Assembly: GCA_008828725.1 (NCBI GenBank)
Contig: MEHQ01002827.1
Location: 302,558-366,557, forward strand
Direction: 5' to 3'
DNA length: 64,000 nt
Source of the DNA: Saccharina japonica
Taxonomy: Eukaryota; Sar; Phaeophyceae; Laminariales; Laminariaceae
The position numbers and the translations under genes are program-made. Position 1 is the first letter of the stretch. Each line of letters starts with the position of its first letter. Positions 11,001 to 25,200 of the stretch are shown here, one piece after another. The notes below the pieces were generated by a model, which was not told the origin of the DNA, made no database searches, and was given only the letters and a program-made list of their open reading frames with translations.

Positions 11001-14000
11001 TTGCTGGCTCGCCCGCACGACGCGACAGAGGGCGCTGATGAAGTTTGGCGTCGCCACTGACGTCGTCTACTGGCACGAGAAGCTCGTGGCGATCAGCCGG
11101 GAGATCAGTGCGGAGAGCGGCCGCAAGACCTGCACGAAGGTTTTCGTCACCTTCGAGACGGAGACCAGCCAGAGGGAGTGCCTGAAGGCTATGACCACCG
11201 GTGAGACGACGCCCGCGCGGCCTTCACGAAAAGACACACACTGCTGTGTGGCGGGAGACACCCGGTGGCACACCCCCTTTGCCGCGCGCATCTTCGTCGG
11301 CAGGGCGACTCCTTCGTTGGTAGACCGTTAGCCTCGAGACCCTTAGCCTCTCGTTTCTTGGAGAAACCGAGCGTCATATATACCTGTAGGATTAAGACGT
11401 TCGCTCCCGGGCGAGGCGGATTGCGATGGCCGTTTTGGAGTGGCAAGGGAGGGGTGTTTGGGGTGGGTATTTGGTGGAAGGCGCGGCTTTCCGCAGCCCT
11501 TGGTGTGCGTGGTTGTTGCCAGCGAGAGGGTATTGGGCGGGGACAACCTCATCGCGCTGGGTACGAGTAGGCTGGGGTTCAACGCAGGATTTTTTCGCCC
11601 TTGTAGGGTCCGAAGTGGTACGTAGCGCAGTCGCCGGGTCGTTGGTTTTTCGCCACACCACGTCACTTTTCTGCATTTACCGTTCAGCTGACGCGAACTT
11701 GTGCGCACTCTCCCCTCCCACGTCTATTGCGTTTGCTCCGTTTGCGTGTATCATGTGCTTTGAAAAAATGGCGGGTGCCGCTGGTGTGGCACTTCCTCAG
11801 GCTACCTCTCTTCTCAAGCCAACCTACAGTTCTCGCGGTCTAAGAAAGACCTGTGAGTGCTGTGCTGTGCTGTCGTCCGTATGCAAGTCCGCCTCGCAAG
11901 CGGTTCTTAGTAGGTTGCAGCTCACCCTTCATGCGACTCGCCCCAACACCTCACGGTGCTTCGTTCTTGGTGCAAGCAATGTCTGTCTGGTTGGTGAAAA
12001 CCCAACGTGCTCCGTCCCGGCATTGTAGGGATGCGAGGGTCTATGGTCATACGACTACGGCCATGCACGACATGAGTACACCCCCGCCTCCTCGGCGCGT
12101 GAGTGCTTGCGTGCACTGCCTTTTTTATTATCGATGTTTTCGTGCACACACCTACAGCAGTAAAAAGTCGGACGTCAGCAGTGTGATGTTTGTTGCACGG
12201 CGAGCTGCTTGCATGCCTTGCTGTGTGCTTCGCTGTGCTTTGCTGTGCTTCGCTGTGCTTCGTTGTGCTTCGCTGTGCTTCGCTGTGCTTCGCTGTGCTT
12301 CGCTGTGCTCTCGCCGTGCGCATGCTTGCCGCACGATCCTGGTGTGCCGCGTGCGAAGATAGAATTGGAGGTCGGCTACTATTAGCGGTAGGCACCACTC
12401 TCGTGTATCGCTCAGCCGCGCGGGTGCTGCATGGACCCGCGAGGCAGCTACAGTCCGGGCGCTCGATGGCCATGGAGACGTCTTCGACATATGTTTACGT
12501 ACGTACCATGCGGGTTATTATCCTCACCATGACAATGCCTGAAGCGCAGACACCGGACCGCCACGCCATATGAACCCCCCCCAACCCCGCACGTGCCTGA
12601 TCGACCCCGTTATTGTTTTTACGTTAGGGTGCTTAACGGCAACGTTCTGAGCGTCAACCCCGCGCCGGAGCCGGATGACATCAAGTGGGAAAACCTGGAG
12701 TTTGGCTTTGCGAGGTACGAGTGTGTCCGTCGTCTCGCACCGCCGCCCCTCGCGTGAAATGCGCCGCTCGCGATGATGATGATAAGCGTGTCTCCCGAAG
12801 GGTGCGCGTGATCCCCAAGAAGACGCTGTTTGGTCGATCTTGTAACAACAACAGCAGTATGTATACAGTATAGGAAGTGGTCGTTATCGTTCTCGGTGAT
12901 TGCTTTAATAGCGCGCAGCTCGAAGGTATATATATATATACGACGCGCGCAAGTTTGTTTTTTCTCGGCGAGTACTATAACGCGCAAGCTTGAGGGTTAA
13001 GACGCACTCAGCCGTGTTTTTTTTTTTTTAATGCACCGTCCTGAAGAATGCGGTGACCCCGCCCGCGGATTTTGTTGTTCGAAAATCGTAACAACAAATA
13101 CAGCAGTACGAAAAACGTTTTTTGTTTTTTAGGTTGGCGAGTGCTAATGCGCAGCTCGAAGGTAAGAAGATGCACGCAGCCGTGGGTTTGGTTTTTAGGG
13201 CATCTCTTGGTTGTTGATTGTCGATAGCTACCGACTAGATATCGTTACACCCCTCTCCGCTCTTGCCACTCCCCTCCCCCCCCAGCGCCCGCCCCCACCC
13301 ACCCGCTATGTTTATGGTCATACGGTGCAAGCAATGTCTGCCTGGTTGGTGAAAACCCAACGTGCTCCGTCCCGGCATTATAGGAATGCGAGGGTGTATG
13401 GTCATACGACTACGGCCGTGCACGGCATCACCCCCCCCCCCCCGTCCCGCCCACCGGAACCTGCCCGCCGGCCCAACGGAACAAAACTGAGATCAACCAG
13501 CTCTTTGTTGTCAATGGCTATCGATTGGCGTTGCAGCCACCCGCGCTCTCGCCACCTTCCTCATCCCCCGCTCGCCCACCCACCCGCCCCCGCCCCCGCG
13601 CCCGCCCAACGAAACAAAAACGACAAAAAACAACCAACCCCTTGTGTACGAAAACAGGAGGTTCTGCGAGTTTTTTATTCGGTTGATAATGACGGTGGCG
13701 ATCGTCGGCATCTTCGCCTTCATCATCTACGCGATCTCCGAGGCCCAAGCCGCCGCCGCCGCGGCGTTCATCGCCATCAATAACGTCGCCCTGCCGAAGC
13801 TGATGAAGTTCATCTCGGACAACCCGTCCGGTGGTGAACACCACCACACCCATTCCACCTACCAGGTATACATATGTGCAGTATATATATACAGTTAGGG
13901 TTGTCGATGGATTCGTTTTAGACGTGAAAAAAGGCAAGGAAATGTCCCATGATCGATATCTGGGAAAAAAAATCTTTAGAAAATCAACCAATCCGAACAG

Positions 14001-17000
14001 GGCAAATTGCCCCAAAAAACTATTCAGTGATGCTACCTTTCAAACAAAAAAGACAAAGATGTGCCGTGTTATGATCGACGCAGCAGCAGAGTGGCGTACA
14101 AGCACGAGCAGCAAATTGTTAAAAACAAAAAAGGTGAACAAGCACCGAGGAAGTGTTGCTCGGCACCACTCAGAGTAGCAGCGTTCCACAGAGGAGTTAG
14201 CATCGGCGGAGCACAGAGTTGTCTCGTACAAGCTGCTGCGCGATGGCCGATAGAAGGCCAGTGGATCCCTTGCTGGACACGCTTGAAGCCGGAGGTGGCC
14301 ACCCCGCTGCTACTGCTGCCTTGCGAGCAAACCTGGATGGCACAACCCGCAGTAGCGCTGCTGGTGCAGCCGGCGATAGCGCTGGGCTGAGGAACCCGCA
14401 GCTGCTTCTGCTGCTGCTGCTCCTGCTGCACAGGATACTCCCATCTTTGCGCATCGCATCGGTCGCGTGTTGTATATACATCTTGCATCTCGCCGTCACT
14501 GCGGGGTTGACTCACCCCTTTTCCGTGTGGGTTCTCTCGGCAAGGGTGATTGGCATATGAGCACCTACTCGCAGGTGCTGTGGTACAACATGTTTTATAT
14601 TTTATACCAACTGGTACCAGGCACCTGGTACTCGTCTGTCTGCAAATATAATGTTTTTTTTTCTTGGATTGTTTCATCCAAACGTTCCTTATATTTTGGG
14701 ACAAAGTGGTACTGATCAAACACTACAATGATGAAAAAAATATTTGGTCTCGTGTTTTCCTCACTAAACTATATAATAATAAACGCTCGAAGGCGATCGT
14801 TGTTGTGAATCGCAAAGGCTCGACTTCACCCATCAGTGAAAAACATCTGCAGCTGTAGACACTACCCATACTGCTGCCGCAACCACTGGATGCTACCCCC
14901 TACAGCAGCAGCAGCATGGTATCGTACGGCAAAGCAAGTCGTTCAAAGGCACCGCCCGGGACTACTTCGTACAAGAAACCAAGCATCGAAGAAGCACGGC
15001 CAAACAAAATATACTCGTACGTACGCGCCAACTCAGTCAAGATTTAAGCGCCAAATCACACCATGAACCATACCTGGTATATACGAAAAGAGCAAGCGAT
15101 GAAAAAAAAAATCGAAGAATTACTCAAAAGTGGATCAACTTGTGTGCAAGATTTCTTGTCGAGTACTTGATGGATTCAAGCGCGGGTGACTTTGCTGTGT
15201 GCACAATGTCGTGGCGGAGGGGAAATCATGTATTACTTTTGATGTTATGTCGAAGATTTTTTCCGCAAGGGACAGAAAGATACGAATTAAACATCAAAAT
15301 CGAGTTTTTGCGAACATTTTCAATCGTATACGCGGAAAAAAACACTGCAGAAAAAAAACAATTTGTGTTCCCCTCGGTCTTCATCGATTACGTGTGTCTG
15401 TCGAATGACAGCCACCAATTCGTTTGTATTGTGGAGAAAATTTGCATTTACTGCAACCGTGATTGCAGTCTAAAATCAAGTAAATAGGGTTGTAGGAGAC
15501 ACTTTTCAAAAATATTCGTTTTCGATTTTTTGAACGGTTTGTCGAATAGACCGGACATTGTTTTACGTCTAAAACATGATCGATCGACACTCCTAACAGT
15601 AGTACGCGACAGGGTTTAGTTCATTTCCCCCTTTATTTATGCACTCGCAAACAAAAACCCACACTACTCTGTAGTTTCAAGTAATTGTTCCTCCCAACAT
15701 GTGGGTGCAGGCAGTGCTATATATAGGGGTTATACAGGATTTCCCTTCGGAGTCGTCGCGTTTATCACATTTGACAAAATCAAAGGTATTTTTTTCACAG
15801 TATATCATAAGTAGTTCAGTAGGGTGACGCAAGAAAACACGAAGAAGGCCCAGATCAACCTGAATACTCGTCGTGCATCTATATATTTGTTTTATTCGGT
15901 TCGAATCACATAAAACCTGGTTTATTACATTAATTGTGGTCCTGGAGGCGTGTGCAGAATCTGATTATTATTATTGGTGATTACGCAGAAAACAAAAACT
16001 GAGTAGAAAGAGCTGGCGGTCACACCGCAGTACGTAGCAGAACAGCAAATCAGCACTGCCGAACAAGGAAAACAAAACTACGACAACACTCAGAACGCCC
16101 ACCAACGGGGCAGGCAAGTGTACTATATCGTAAGAATAGCTTGCCATACGGCTACGAGTATGATACTGCTGTGTATATGTAGCAGAACGAAAAAAAACAG
16201 CCTGCGGAGAGTAGTGCAAGTAACGGCAACAACGGCAGTGTGTGATGAACATATCATAGCTTCAGATGTTGTTCTCCTCGCACACGGGATGTATATCCTG
16301 CATGGTTAGGGCATGTAAAAGCCCGTACGAAGTACACGCGATCGAAGTATCACACACAGCTTGCATTAGATGAGTTTAGACGAAATCCTCGATCCCACAG
16401 CTGTTGTTTTCAATTTTTATACACACAAGGTCGTAATAATTTTGAGCTTCGCCCGGAATACGGACGTGTTAGTTTCTTGAGTGGTGTCGCGTACCTGGTA
16501 CTGTGTATGAACTTGGTACATTTCGAGTATTGAGACTTTCAGAGCGACGAAAAGGGACGGAAAAAAAGACCTGACACTCGTACACCCGACCTCGTGTATA
16601 TATATATATGGGTTTGCACTAATGGCGTGTTTTTTTTCGTTGGTGCGGGGGGGGGGGAGACAGACGTCCCTGATGCTCAAGATTGTGATCGTGCAATGGA
16701 TGAACACGGCGTTCATCATATACTTCATCAACAGCATCAGCGAGGCTCCCAACGAGGATTACATTAACCAGGTGAGGGGCCGATGGATGGGCGTTTGGCG
16801 GAGGCGTTTTTTTCTTTCCGTTGGGATGCGTCCCCTGATAGGCCACGATCGTCTCGGCGTGGGTGTGTTCTGCGTTTCGTTATCGTAACGCCGGAACGTC
16901 GGATCGCGTTATTGCACGTACTCTTGTTGTTTATACGAGCACGTTTCCGCTATTCTTGCAGCGTTCGTGGGCGTGTTGTTTCATTTTTTTCAATCAGTAC

Positions 17001-19142
17001 GTAGTCCATGCATCCGTACTTTATCGGACGGGTTGTGGGGATAGCTCGCACCGCTTGGAGGCTCAACCCGAAGGTGGACAGAAGGTATCACCATTCTGCT
17101 GTGCGGTTGAACTATCATTGTTTCTTTTTATGCGACACAACCATGCGATGATATGGGTACACGCAGAACATACCATCATTACCGAACCCGCGAAGGGACC
17201 CCACTGGCTCCCCCCCTCCCCCGCCCCCCACGGCCTGCACCTCCACCTCCACCTTCTACCTCTTTTTTCCGTGCTAGCGGTGTTGCTCGCTGCGTTAACT
17301 TGTCACGGCCGCTGGGCTAGGGGGTGATGCTTTTAGTACCGGAACCATTTTGAACGGAGTTGTGCAACACGCACACAGGCGGCATGGCGCTACGTATACG
17401 TAGTCGCGCTGCGCGGCTCGTTCGCAGTGCGACATGACGATAGGTTGGCTCCTCACTTTTTTTTTTTCTTCTAAAAACCTCTTCTTCTTTTTTCATGAGC
17501 AGATATCCAAGATTTTGTGGGCGGACGCTTTCACGCAACCCCTGGTCAAGGTGCTGGACATCCCCAACAGGTTCAAGCAGTACTTCATCGCACCGTTCGC
17601 CAAAACTCAGGCAAGGTTTTGGTAGGGTGCACGGACCATTTGTGATTTTTCCACCGGCCTAAATTACTCTTGCTGGGAGAGGGGCGATAAGATAATGTGG
17701 AGTGCGGGTTTTACTGCAGTTTACAGTAGTATAGAGTCGGATCTGCCCAATACGTGCTGAGGACGGGTTTGCGGTGTGTCACCGCTGCGGGCGTTTTTCG
17801 ACCACGCGGCGGTGCCTCTCGTAACGGTTAAGCTTGCGCGTTGCCGTATAAAGCCGCACGTTCGCGTTGACGTATTAACTCGCACTTTTGTTTTTTGCGA
17901 GACAAAAGTTTTTTTTTGTTGCTCATCGGTATGGTAGGTGCGTCGACAACAGCGGTGTGCGTGCGTGCACCGCGACCGTCTTTAGAACCGACGGGCTGGT
18001 TTGGTTGGGACTGGTGTTTTTTTGTGTCCCTCCTCCTGGTATCGTTGAATGTGTGTGTGTGTTTTCGCGCCTAAACGGGCAAGGGAACGAGATACGCACG
18101 AGAGAGAGATGTGTGCACCACGTGCATCATCCCTGTGCGTCCAACGGAGGACGGCGCACTTCGCGGCGGGGCGAGTAGTCGTAGTCCCCTCCTTCCGTCT
18201 CCACATCCATCATGTCCACCAGAACCTTTCCTCGTTCACTACCGACGCAGCCACAGCCCTCGAGGATGGCGAGTCGTCGCTTGGTGCACTGGGAGCTGGG
18301 CTCGGGACACGGCCTCGTTGTGTTTGAAGCTTAGTCCAGCCAAAACTGTGTCCTTGCGTACCACCAGAAACGCTTTGGCTGTCATTCTGCCGGCGATATA
18401 GACGCTCCCTGGTTCTTGACATCCCGTCGTGCTGTGTGATCGTGTTTCGCTCGACGGCACAGGCAAAGATGAACTCGTTCTTCATGGGCTCGAAGGTGTC
18501 CATGGCGGAGCGCTACGCCAGCCTCCTCAAGACGATGTTCGTGTGCCTCTTCTTCTCCGCCATCTTCCCTCAGGGGTACTTCGTGGCCTCGATGGCGATG
18601 TTCATGACCTACTGGGTGAGCGGCCGAGGCTCAGGCTCGTTTTTTTTTTGTACCGTAGGTGTTTTGGTTTTGCCCCGAGCATTTTTGTTTGTGGCTTTTT
18701 TTTAAACCCGCTCTGCAGCTCTGGTTTGTTTTGCCGCGTCTGCTGCTGTGGAGTGGTGTATCCCCCCCCCCGTTTTTCGGCGTTGCTGTTGTGATGGTGT
18801 TACCTCATCGCAGCTTTGTGCGTTTTTTCAGCCAAGCCGCCAAGACGTCGAGTCTCTTCGAATCATCAACCAGATGCACAACTGGACTGACACAACCCAA
18901 GTGCCCCACCCCCATCGTTCTCTTTCGAACCGTCGCCGTTGACCCCCGTTCTCTCCCTATCACTGTCTCTACTCGTTTATTTTTTTAGTGTGTTAATTTG
19001 TTTTGTTTGTTTTGTTTGGTTGTTTGTGTTTGCTTGGGTGTTTTTGTGTTCGTTTGTTTTGTTTGTTTTGTTTTTGTTTGTTTGGTTGTTTGTGTTTGGT
19101 TGTTTTGTTTGTTTTGTTTGTCTGTTTGTTTTTGTTTTTTTA

Positions 19143-19225
<83 letters not shown>

Positions 19226-22200
19226 TTTTTTTTCTTGTCTATTCGTTTGTTCGTTCTTGTATACCGCGCGCTCCCGTCATTTCGACGCCGAATCTGAACG
19301 CTCAAACGACGACCGCCCAATCCCCCCAATGTGTCAATTATCACAACAACAACAACAACAAACGCGCATCAAAAACGGGTTGGCAGTCGAGCAAGTACTG
19401 CCTGTTCAACCGCTGGAAGAGGCACCCGCCCATCAACGACTCCCTCGCCATCCTGACGCGACGCTACCTGGCCATCGCCCTCGTCATCCACGTCATGGTC
19501 TCCCTTCAATTCTACGCGGGATGGCCGTTCGACGGCCTGTGCGAGACGGGCGAGGTGCGTGTTTTCCCTCCCACCCCTCTTTGAAAAAGCCTTTCGATCT
19601 CTGCATGCTCCATAAAAATTGTTTCCGTTGTTGTTTTGTTACCGTTGATTTCCTATGTACGTGGATTTTTTATTGCTACCGTTGTTTTTTCACCGTTTTG
19701 CTCTTTTGTTCGCACGTGAGTGCACACCGGACTGTTCAACTTTAATGGGGCAAGTCTATAATCAGACGGGACAGAAAACGCCAGCCATCTACCAATCAAA
19801 TCGCTTTATTAACGGGAGCCACGCGAAATCACGCCGCACACAAGAAGCCCACAGCACGCAAACACCGCATCACTCACGCGACAGCCATGCGACGATTGAC
19901 CTTCGATCTCGACAAATACCCATCCCACGATTAACCCACTTCGTACCGGGCATGAACAGTGAATCTACATAACGATCTCGAAGGTATCATTGCGACCCGT
20001 AGTCTAGGAGGCGAGAGCTTGCCTGCCGCGTCCTATGGTCTTCGTCTGAACCTTCAAAAAGTTCTGTTTTTGGCCATCGGAGAGGAATCGAGAGTTTTTT
20101 CGTCTGTTTCCAACACATTGGCTGCCAAAATCAATTTTATCAGACGCCTGGCCGGCGCCCGCCACATACCATCCACCGAGAGGGGAGCACTGTAACACTA
20201 GCGTGGGTCGGAGCCTCTAAACAGCACGATCCGTTCAAATTTCATGACGCAGTCGCTGTGTTTGTCGATTGATGTCAAACATGAAAAACGGTACTTTTCT
20301 TGCGCAACCGCGAGTGATCAAGATTTTTCATCGTCTGTTTTCTACACACCAGCGGCCGAATGTTTTTTTACCAGACGCCTGACCGGCCCACGCCACGTAT
20401 GACCGACCAAGGTATGAGCACTGTAAGACTAGGATGGGTCGGAGCCATTAACCAGCGTGATCCGTTCAGAGCTCATGACGGGGTCGTTGGATTTATTTGT
20501 CGATCGATGTCTACCGAGGATTCTCATAAAAGAGCTGTCTCCTGAACCTGCCAGAACAGGAGTTTCATGAGTATTGCGCGGGCTTCGCCCGCGTAATTAA
20601 AGTCCCCGTGAGCTGTCCCGTAGCATTAAAAATTTGCCACTTTAAGGTTGGTTTCCCAACCGTTGGTTTTTTCACCGTTGTAATGTTTTCACACCCTGTA
20701 CAACTACAACTATTTGTAGTTGTCTGCCAGACAACTACTGTTTGAAAAGGTTGTGCAACTAGTTGTCTGTAGACAACTACTGTTTGGAAAAGTTGTGCAA
20801 CTAGTTGTCCGTAGACAACTACTGTTTGAAAAAGTTGTGCAACTAGTTGTCTGCAGACAACTACTCTTTGAAAAAGTTGTTCAACTAGTTGTTTGTAGAC
20901 AACCACTCTTTGAAAAAGTTGTGCAACTAGTTGTCTGTAGACTACTGTTTGAAAAAATCGTGCAACTAGTTGTCTGTAGACAACTACTCTTTGAAAAAGT
21001 TGTGCAACTAGTTGTCTGCAGACAACTACTATTTGAAAAAGTTGTGCAACTAGTTGTCTGTAGACAACTACTGTTTGAAAAAGTTGTGCAACTAGTTGTC
21101 TGTAGACAACTACTGTTTGAAAAAGTTGTGCAACTAGTTGTCTGTAGACAACTACTGTTTGGAAAACTTGTGCAACTAGTTGTCTGCACACAACTACTTG
21201 ATGAAAAAGTTGTGCAACTAGTTGTCTGCAGACAACTACTGTTTGAAAAACTTGTGCAACTAGTTGTTTAGGGACCACTACTGAGTAGTTGCGGCCGCGC
21301 ACAACTATTAGTTGTAGTTGTTAGTTGTAGTTGTACAGGGTGTGAATGTTTTGTCCGCTCGAGAGCGCAACGCGAACGGTGTTCGAGACATCTCCGCCGG
21401 TCGCAGGGGCGGGGCTGGATGACACCGAGGTCGCTTTGACTTGTTCATTATACATATGGTTGATACATTCGCCAGGACGACATGGGGTCTATCAAGTATG
21501 TTGTGAAAATATATTTAAGGATCGTAGTGTTTGCTAGCAAGCGCTGTATTATTCCATGTGATGAGCTGCAGCTGTGTTTTCCTGCGTGATGACACCGAGC
21601 TAGGTTAGTCATGACTTTCGACTGCGTTCATGGAAGCGGGGAGGAGGTGGGCGAGCGGGCTTCAGGGAGGTGGAAGAAGGGTTGACGTGTTTTCTCTCAG
21701 CGGCTGTCCTCCACCCGCGCTCTTGTCTTGTTGGTTTCGAGCGCGATCGCGCTGTCGACCAGCGCGATTCCAATACACCATACACGCACTAAGACACGAT
21801 CTCGTTCGTGTACACCCTTGGTTTGTTTGCTCTTGGCTCCCTGTGCGCGTGAGGCTTTCCTCTTCGATTGCTCCCCCCTGGTAGGCTTATCGCAGTGTCT
21901 TCGCTGCTAACGCTACCCGCGTCTTCCCCTCTTTTTATTTTTCGTTATTTGCCCTGTTTTTTTCTGCTTTCCCTTCATCTGCGTGGCAGGACGTGGTTTC
22001 AGGCTTCCAGGACGAGGCGAGCCTCAACGCAACCACGGGAGACTTCAACCTCTCTAGGTGAGCATTCGTTTTTTTATCTCTGCTCGGCACCTGTATGATT
22101 TTTAGTCGACGTAGCGTAGGAGACAGGATGGGGTGGGGTTGGGGGTGTGTGGGGTGTGAGCGTGCGTTTTTGGCCGTTCGCCATCTCGACGAGAGCTACT

Positions 22201-25200
22201 TTAGACGCGCGAGGCGTGGCACGTGGTTCCGACGCTTGCTGCGATAGAGGTATACCTTATTTTGGCTATACAAAGCGTTTTCTGAGTGACGGGGGGGGGT
22301 TCTTAATTCAAAACCCGCAGAACATCAAAAATGTTGAGTTGCAACATGTTTCATTGTATAGTCAGGCCATGGTACTTTTCATCGGGTATATACGAAGCAC
22401 TTTTATTTCCCTCCAAATACGTTTCTCGGGTGGGATATAGAGCCCCGCGCAAGTGAGGAGACCGAAGAAAAAACATGGTGCACCTCTACTGTAGCATGCG
22501 TGTTCCGCTTCGTGCCCCTTCGCGTTGTGTTGGTCCCCGTAGTTAGTTTTTTTTTTTTTTTTCTTTATGGCAGCGCCCGCTTTTTGTGATGTTGCTTAGC
22601 AAGCGATGGAGTTTCTCTCGCCGTTGTGCCGGAAGCGCAGCGGCCGCTACTTAAAAGTGGAGGCCTACGATATGGTGCGTTGCAAGCTGCAAGCATTGGC
22701 GTGGCTGTTCCCACCGCAATCAATTGTCGAACCGGGGATAGTCGGCGGAGTGTTTTCGCCGGAGCTGCAAGCAACCGCGTGGGCTCCTTACCGGCAGTGG
22801 CTTTTAAGGCGCCGAATCCCGAAGGCGAAACATGTATTCATCCCGAGCCTCCCTCTCTCCCCTTCGCCGGCCGTGCTGTATCCTGCAGCATCTACCCGCA
22901 GGCTGGGGATGCGGTGTACGAGAGCTGCGACCAGGACTCGCCGCTCGTCTGGGGCGAGCTGCCGCAAGACTGGATGCCGGACGACCAGCTGATTACGGTC
23001 TGGGTGTTCAGGTGACAAAGACTGAAGGGAGGGAGGGAGGGAGGAAGGGAGGAAGGGCGAGAAGGGGGGTGCAGAGGGGGGGGTAATTGTGTAATTGTGT
23101 TTTCATACGCGCGTTAGGTGCGTCTCGAGCGGTTTCGCTCAGTGAGCGCTCGTTGGGCGCTCATGTTCTGAATGGAGACAGGAATGTAGGGTAACTCGAG
23201 GTACTCGTGGAAAGAGTATGCCTATTTCGTGCAGCAAGGCGTACATTCCGATAACGAAAGGTAGCATGTACCAGGTATGCGTTGGAGCGGAAGGTTATTC
23301 GGCCTTTCACAACCCGCTCAACCCGCCCACCCCCCCACTGCCCCTCCCTCACCACTCCGCGCGTCGTACAAACAGCATGTTCGGCTTTGCTTCCACGGTT
23401 ATGGTGGCCATCGTACTGTTCGGCAGCTCGACCTGCGAGAGCATTAGGCGGCTGTGTGCCGGGGTCAATCGTCCCGTGGGGCACGCGACATCGGTTCGGT
23501 TCACCGAAGTGGAGCAGATCAACGCGTACGTGCCTGAGGTACGTCGGTCGCACAGCAAGCGCCTCACCGTGCGCGCGCGCATTTGGTGTCATAACGCGGT
23601 GAAAGGCATAGTTTGTGTCGTCTTGTGTCGTCGTGTGATGGGAGCTGTCGTCGTCGTCGGATCGATGGTGGTTGCGTGTTCTCGAGAATAAGGAGGCATT
23701 TGCTTACCGAAGGTTTGTCGTTTTTTTCGCGCTCATTTTAGTGCACGGTGTATTTTTCCTCAACGTGAAGCGTGGCAGGCTGTCATGGGGTCAGGTAGCC
23801 GGGGTTCCTCGAGAAGGTTTTGTTGTTGTTGTTGTTGTTGTTGATGTTGACCTTGGTTGCTGGTTGAGTTATGTTGCGTGCGTGCCTGATATTTGCCAAT
23901 GCCTTTAGCGGAAGGAGCGCCTAGGTGCTTGGCGACATGCCACTGTCGTTGGTGTTTGGCCGACCCAATAGTGCCTGAATGAGCGTGGGTTAAGCCTCGC
24001 ACCCGCGGAGGTGGGAAGAGAGCGATGCGGTCATTCACACCCTATGGGAGGCTATTTCCGATGGACCTCCTCTTCTGCTGGCTCTTTCATCATTCATAGT
24101 GGCAGACGCGCCGTATACTAGTGATAACTTAGCTAAACCGCTCCTGCTGTTCTACAATGGTGAGGACGCGTTGACGATGTTTTTTCAATGGCGGTGGAAG
24201 GCGTCGCCCTGCTGTTGCACGAACGGGTAAATGTACATGCCGAACGGTTACATTTCCGTCCGCGGGTAACGACACCTCGATGACATTACCGCCCCCCGCC
24301 CGCCCCCCCCCCCCCCCCCCCTCCCCCCCCGCAACAAACGTATGTCTTGCCCCCAACGCAACCCAAACTACGCGCTACGCAGGTTCCATACAAGAAGAGC
24401 GTCCATCCTCTACTGACGTGTGACATCGGCAACCTTAACAAGCATCACATCAGGTGCGGAGAGTTGGTTGGGTAGAGCCGCTTGCGCGCGCGCCCATGCG
24501 CGCGCGTGCGTGTGTTGGTGACAATTATTTCTGGCGTTAAGTTGGACGCTTGGGTGTAGACTATACCCCTATAGGTTTGCTTGCCTGGGCAGGCGTTTCC
24601 CCCCTCCTTATCTGAACTTGACTTGCAAATGTTAATGCTGGGCTCCACATCTGGTGTTTTTCTCGGGGGATTAAGTGAATGGCAAACTGGGGTATGCATG
24701 CTGCCTTGTGCGTACCGCCGGCACTTTCGACGTGCTGACGCTGCTATTAATAAAAAAATGGCTCTTCGTCGTGCTATGCTGCAGAGGACAACTGGCTGGA
24801 AAGTATCGCGACGTTCTGTCTCCCTAGCTGGTTGGGTTTTGTTTCCCTAGTTGGAATTACGAGCTGTTTTTTTCTTGGTGTCTTAACTCTTTTTTGTGGT
24901 CGTGGGTGCGTGGAGCAGATAAACGCTCGCACTACACCGTAGTGTGTCTTCCTCTCCTCGCTGCTTCGCGCTGGAGGACCTCCCGTGCCTGCCGTGTTGT
25001 GTGTGTTTACCTTGCTTGTTGATAGCTGCTGCCTCGCTATTGGCCGGTCGTGTCCCCGCTCAATGTGTTCGGTGGGTGCTGCTCGAGCCACTTTTGAAAC
25101 GCTCTGCCTTCTGCGTTCCCTTTTCATCCCCGGTCGATGCTTCGCGCCCCCACAACTTGACATATATATGTATATATATATTGCCTTTTTTGTTATGGTT

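Noticed and set aside
14219..14560. 113-codon frame inside channel intron 14
   Set aside because: Built on a CTG run, no known motif, and inside an intron confirmed by phase of the flanking exons.
20720..21302. Open frames of 183 (plus) and 245 (minus) codons
   Set aside because: Both are translations of the 42-bp satellite, open on both strands because the unit is a multiple of three.
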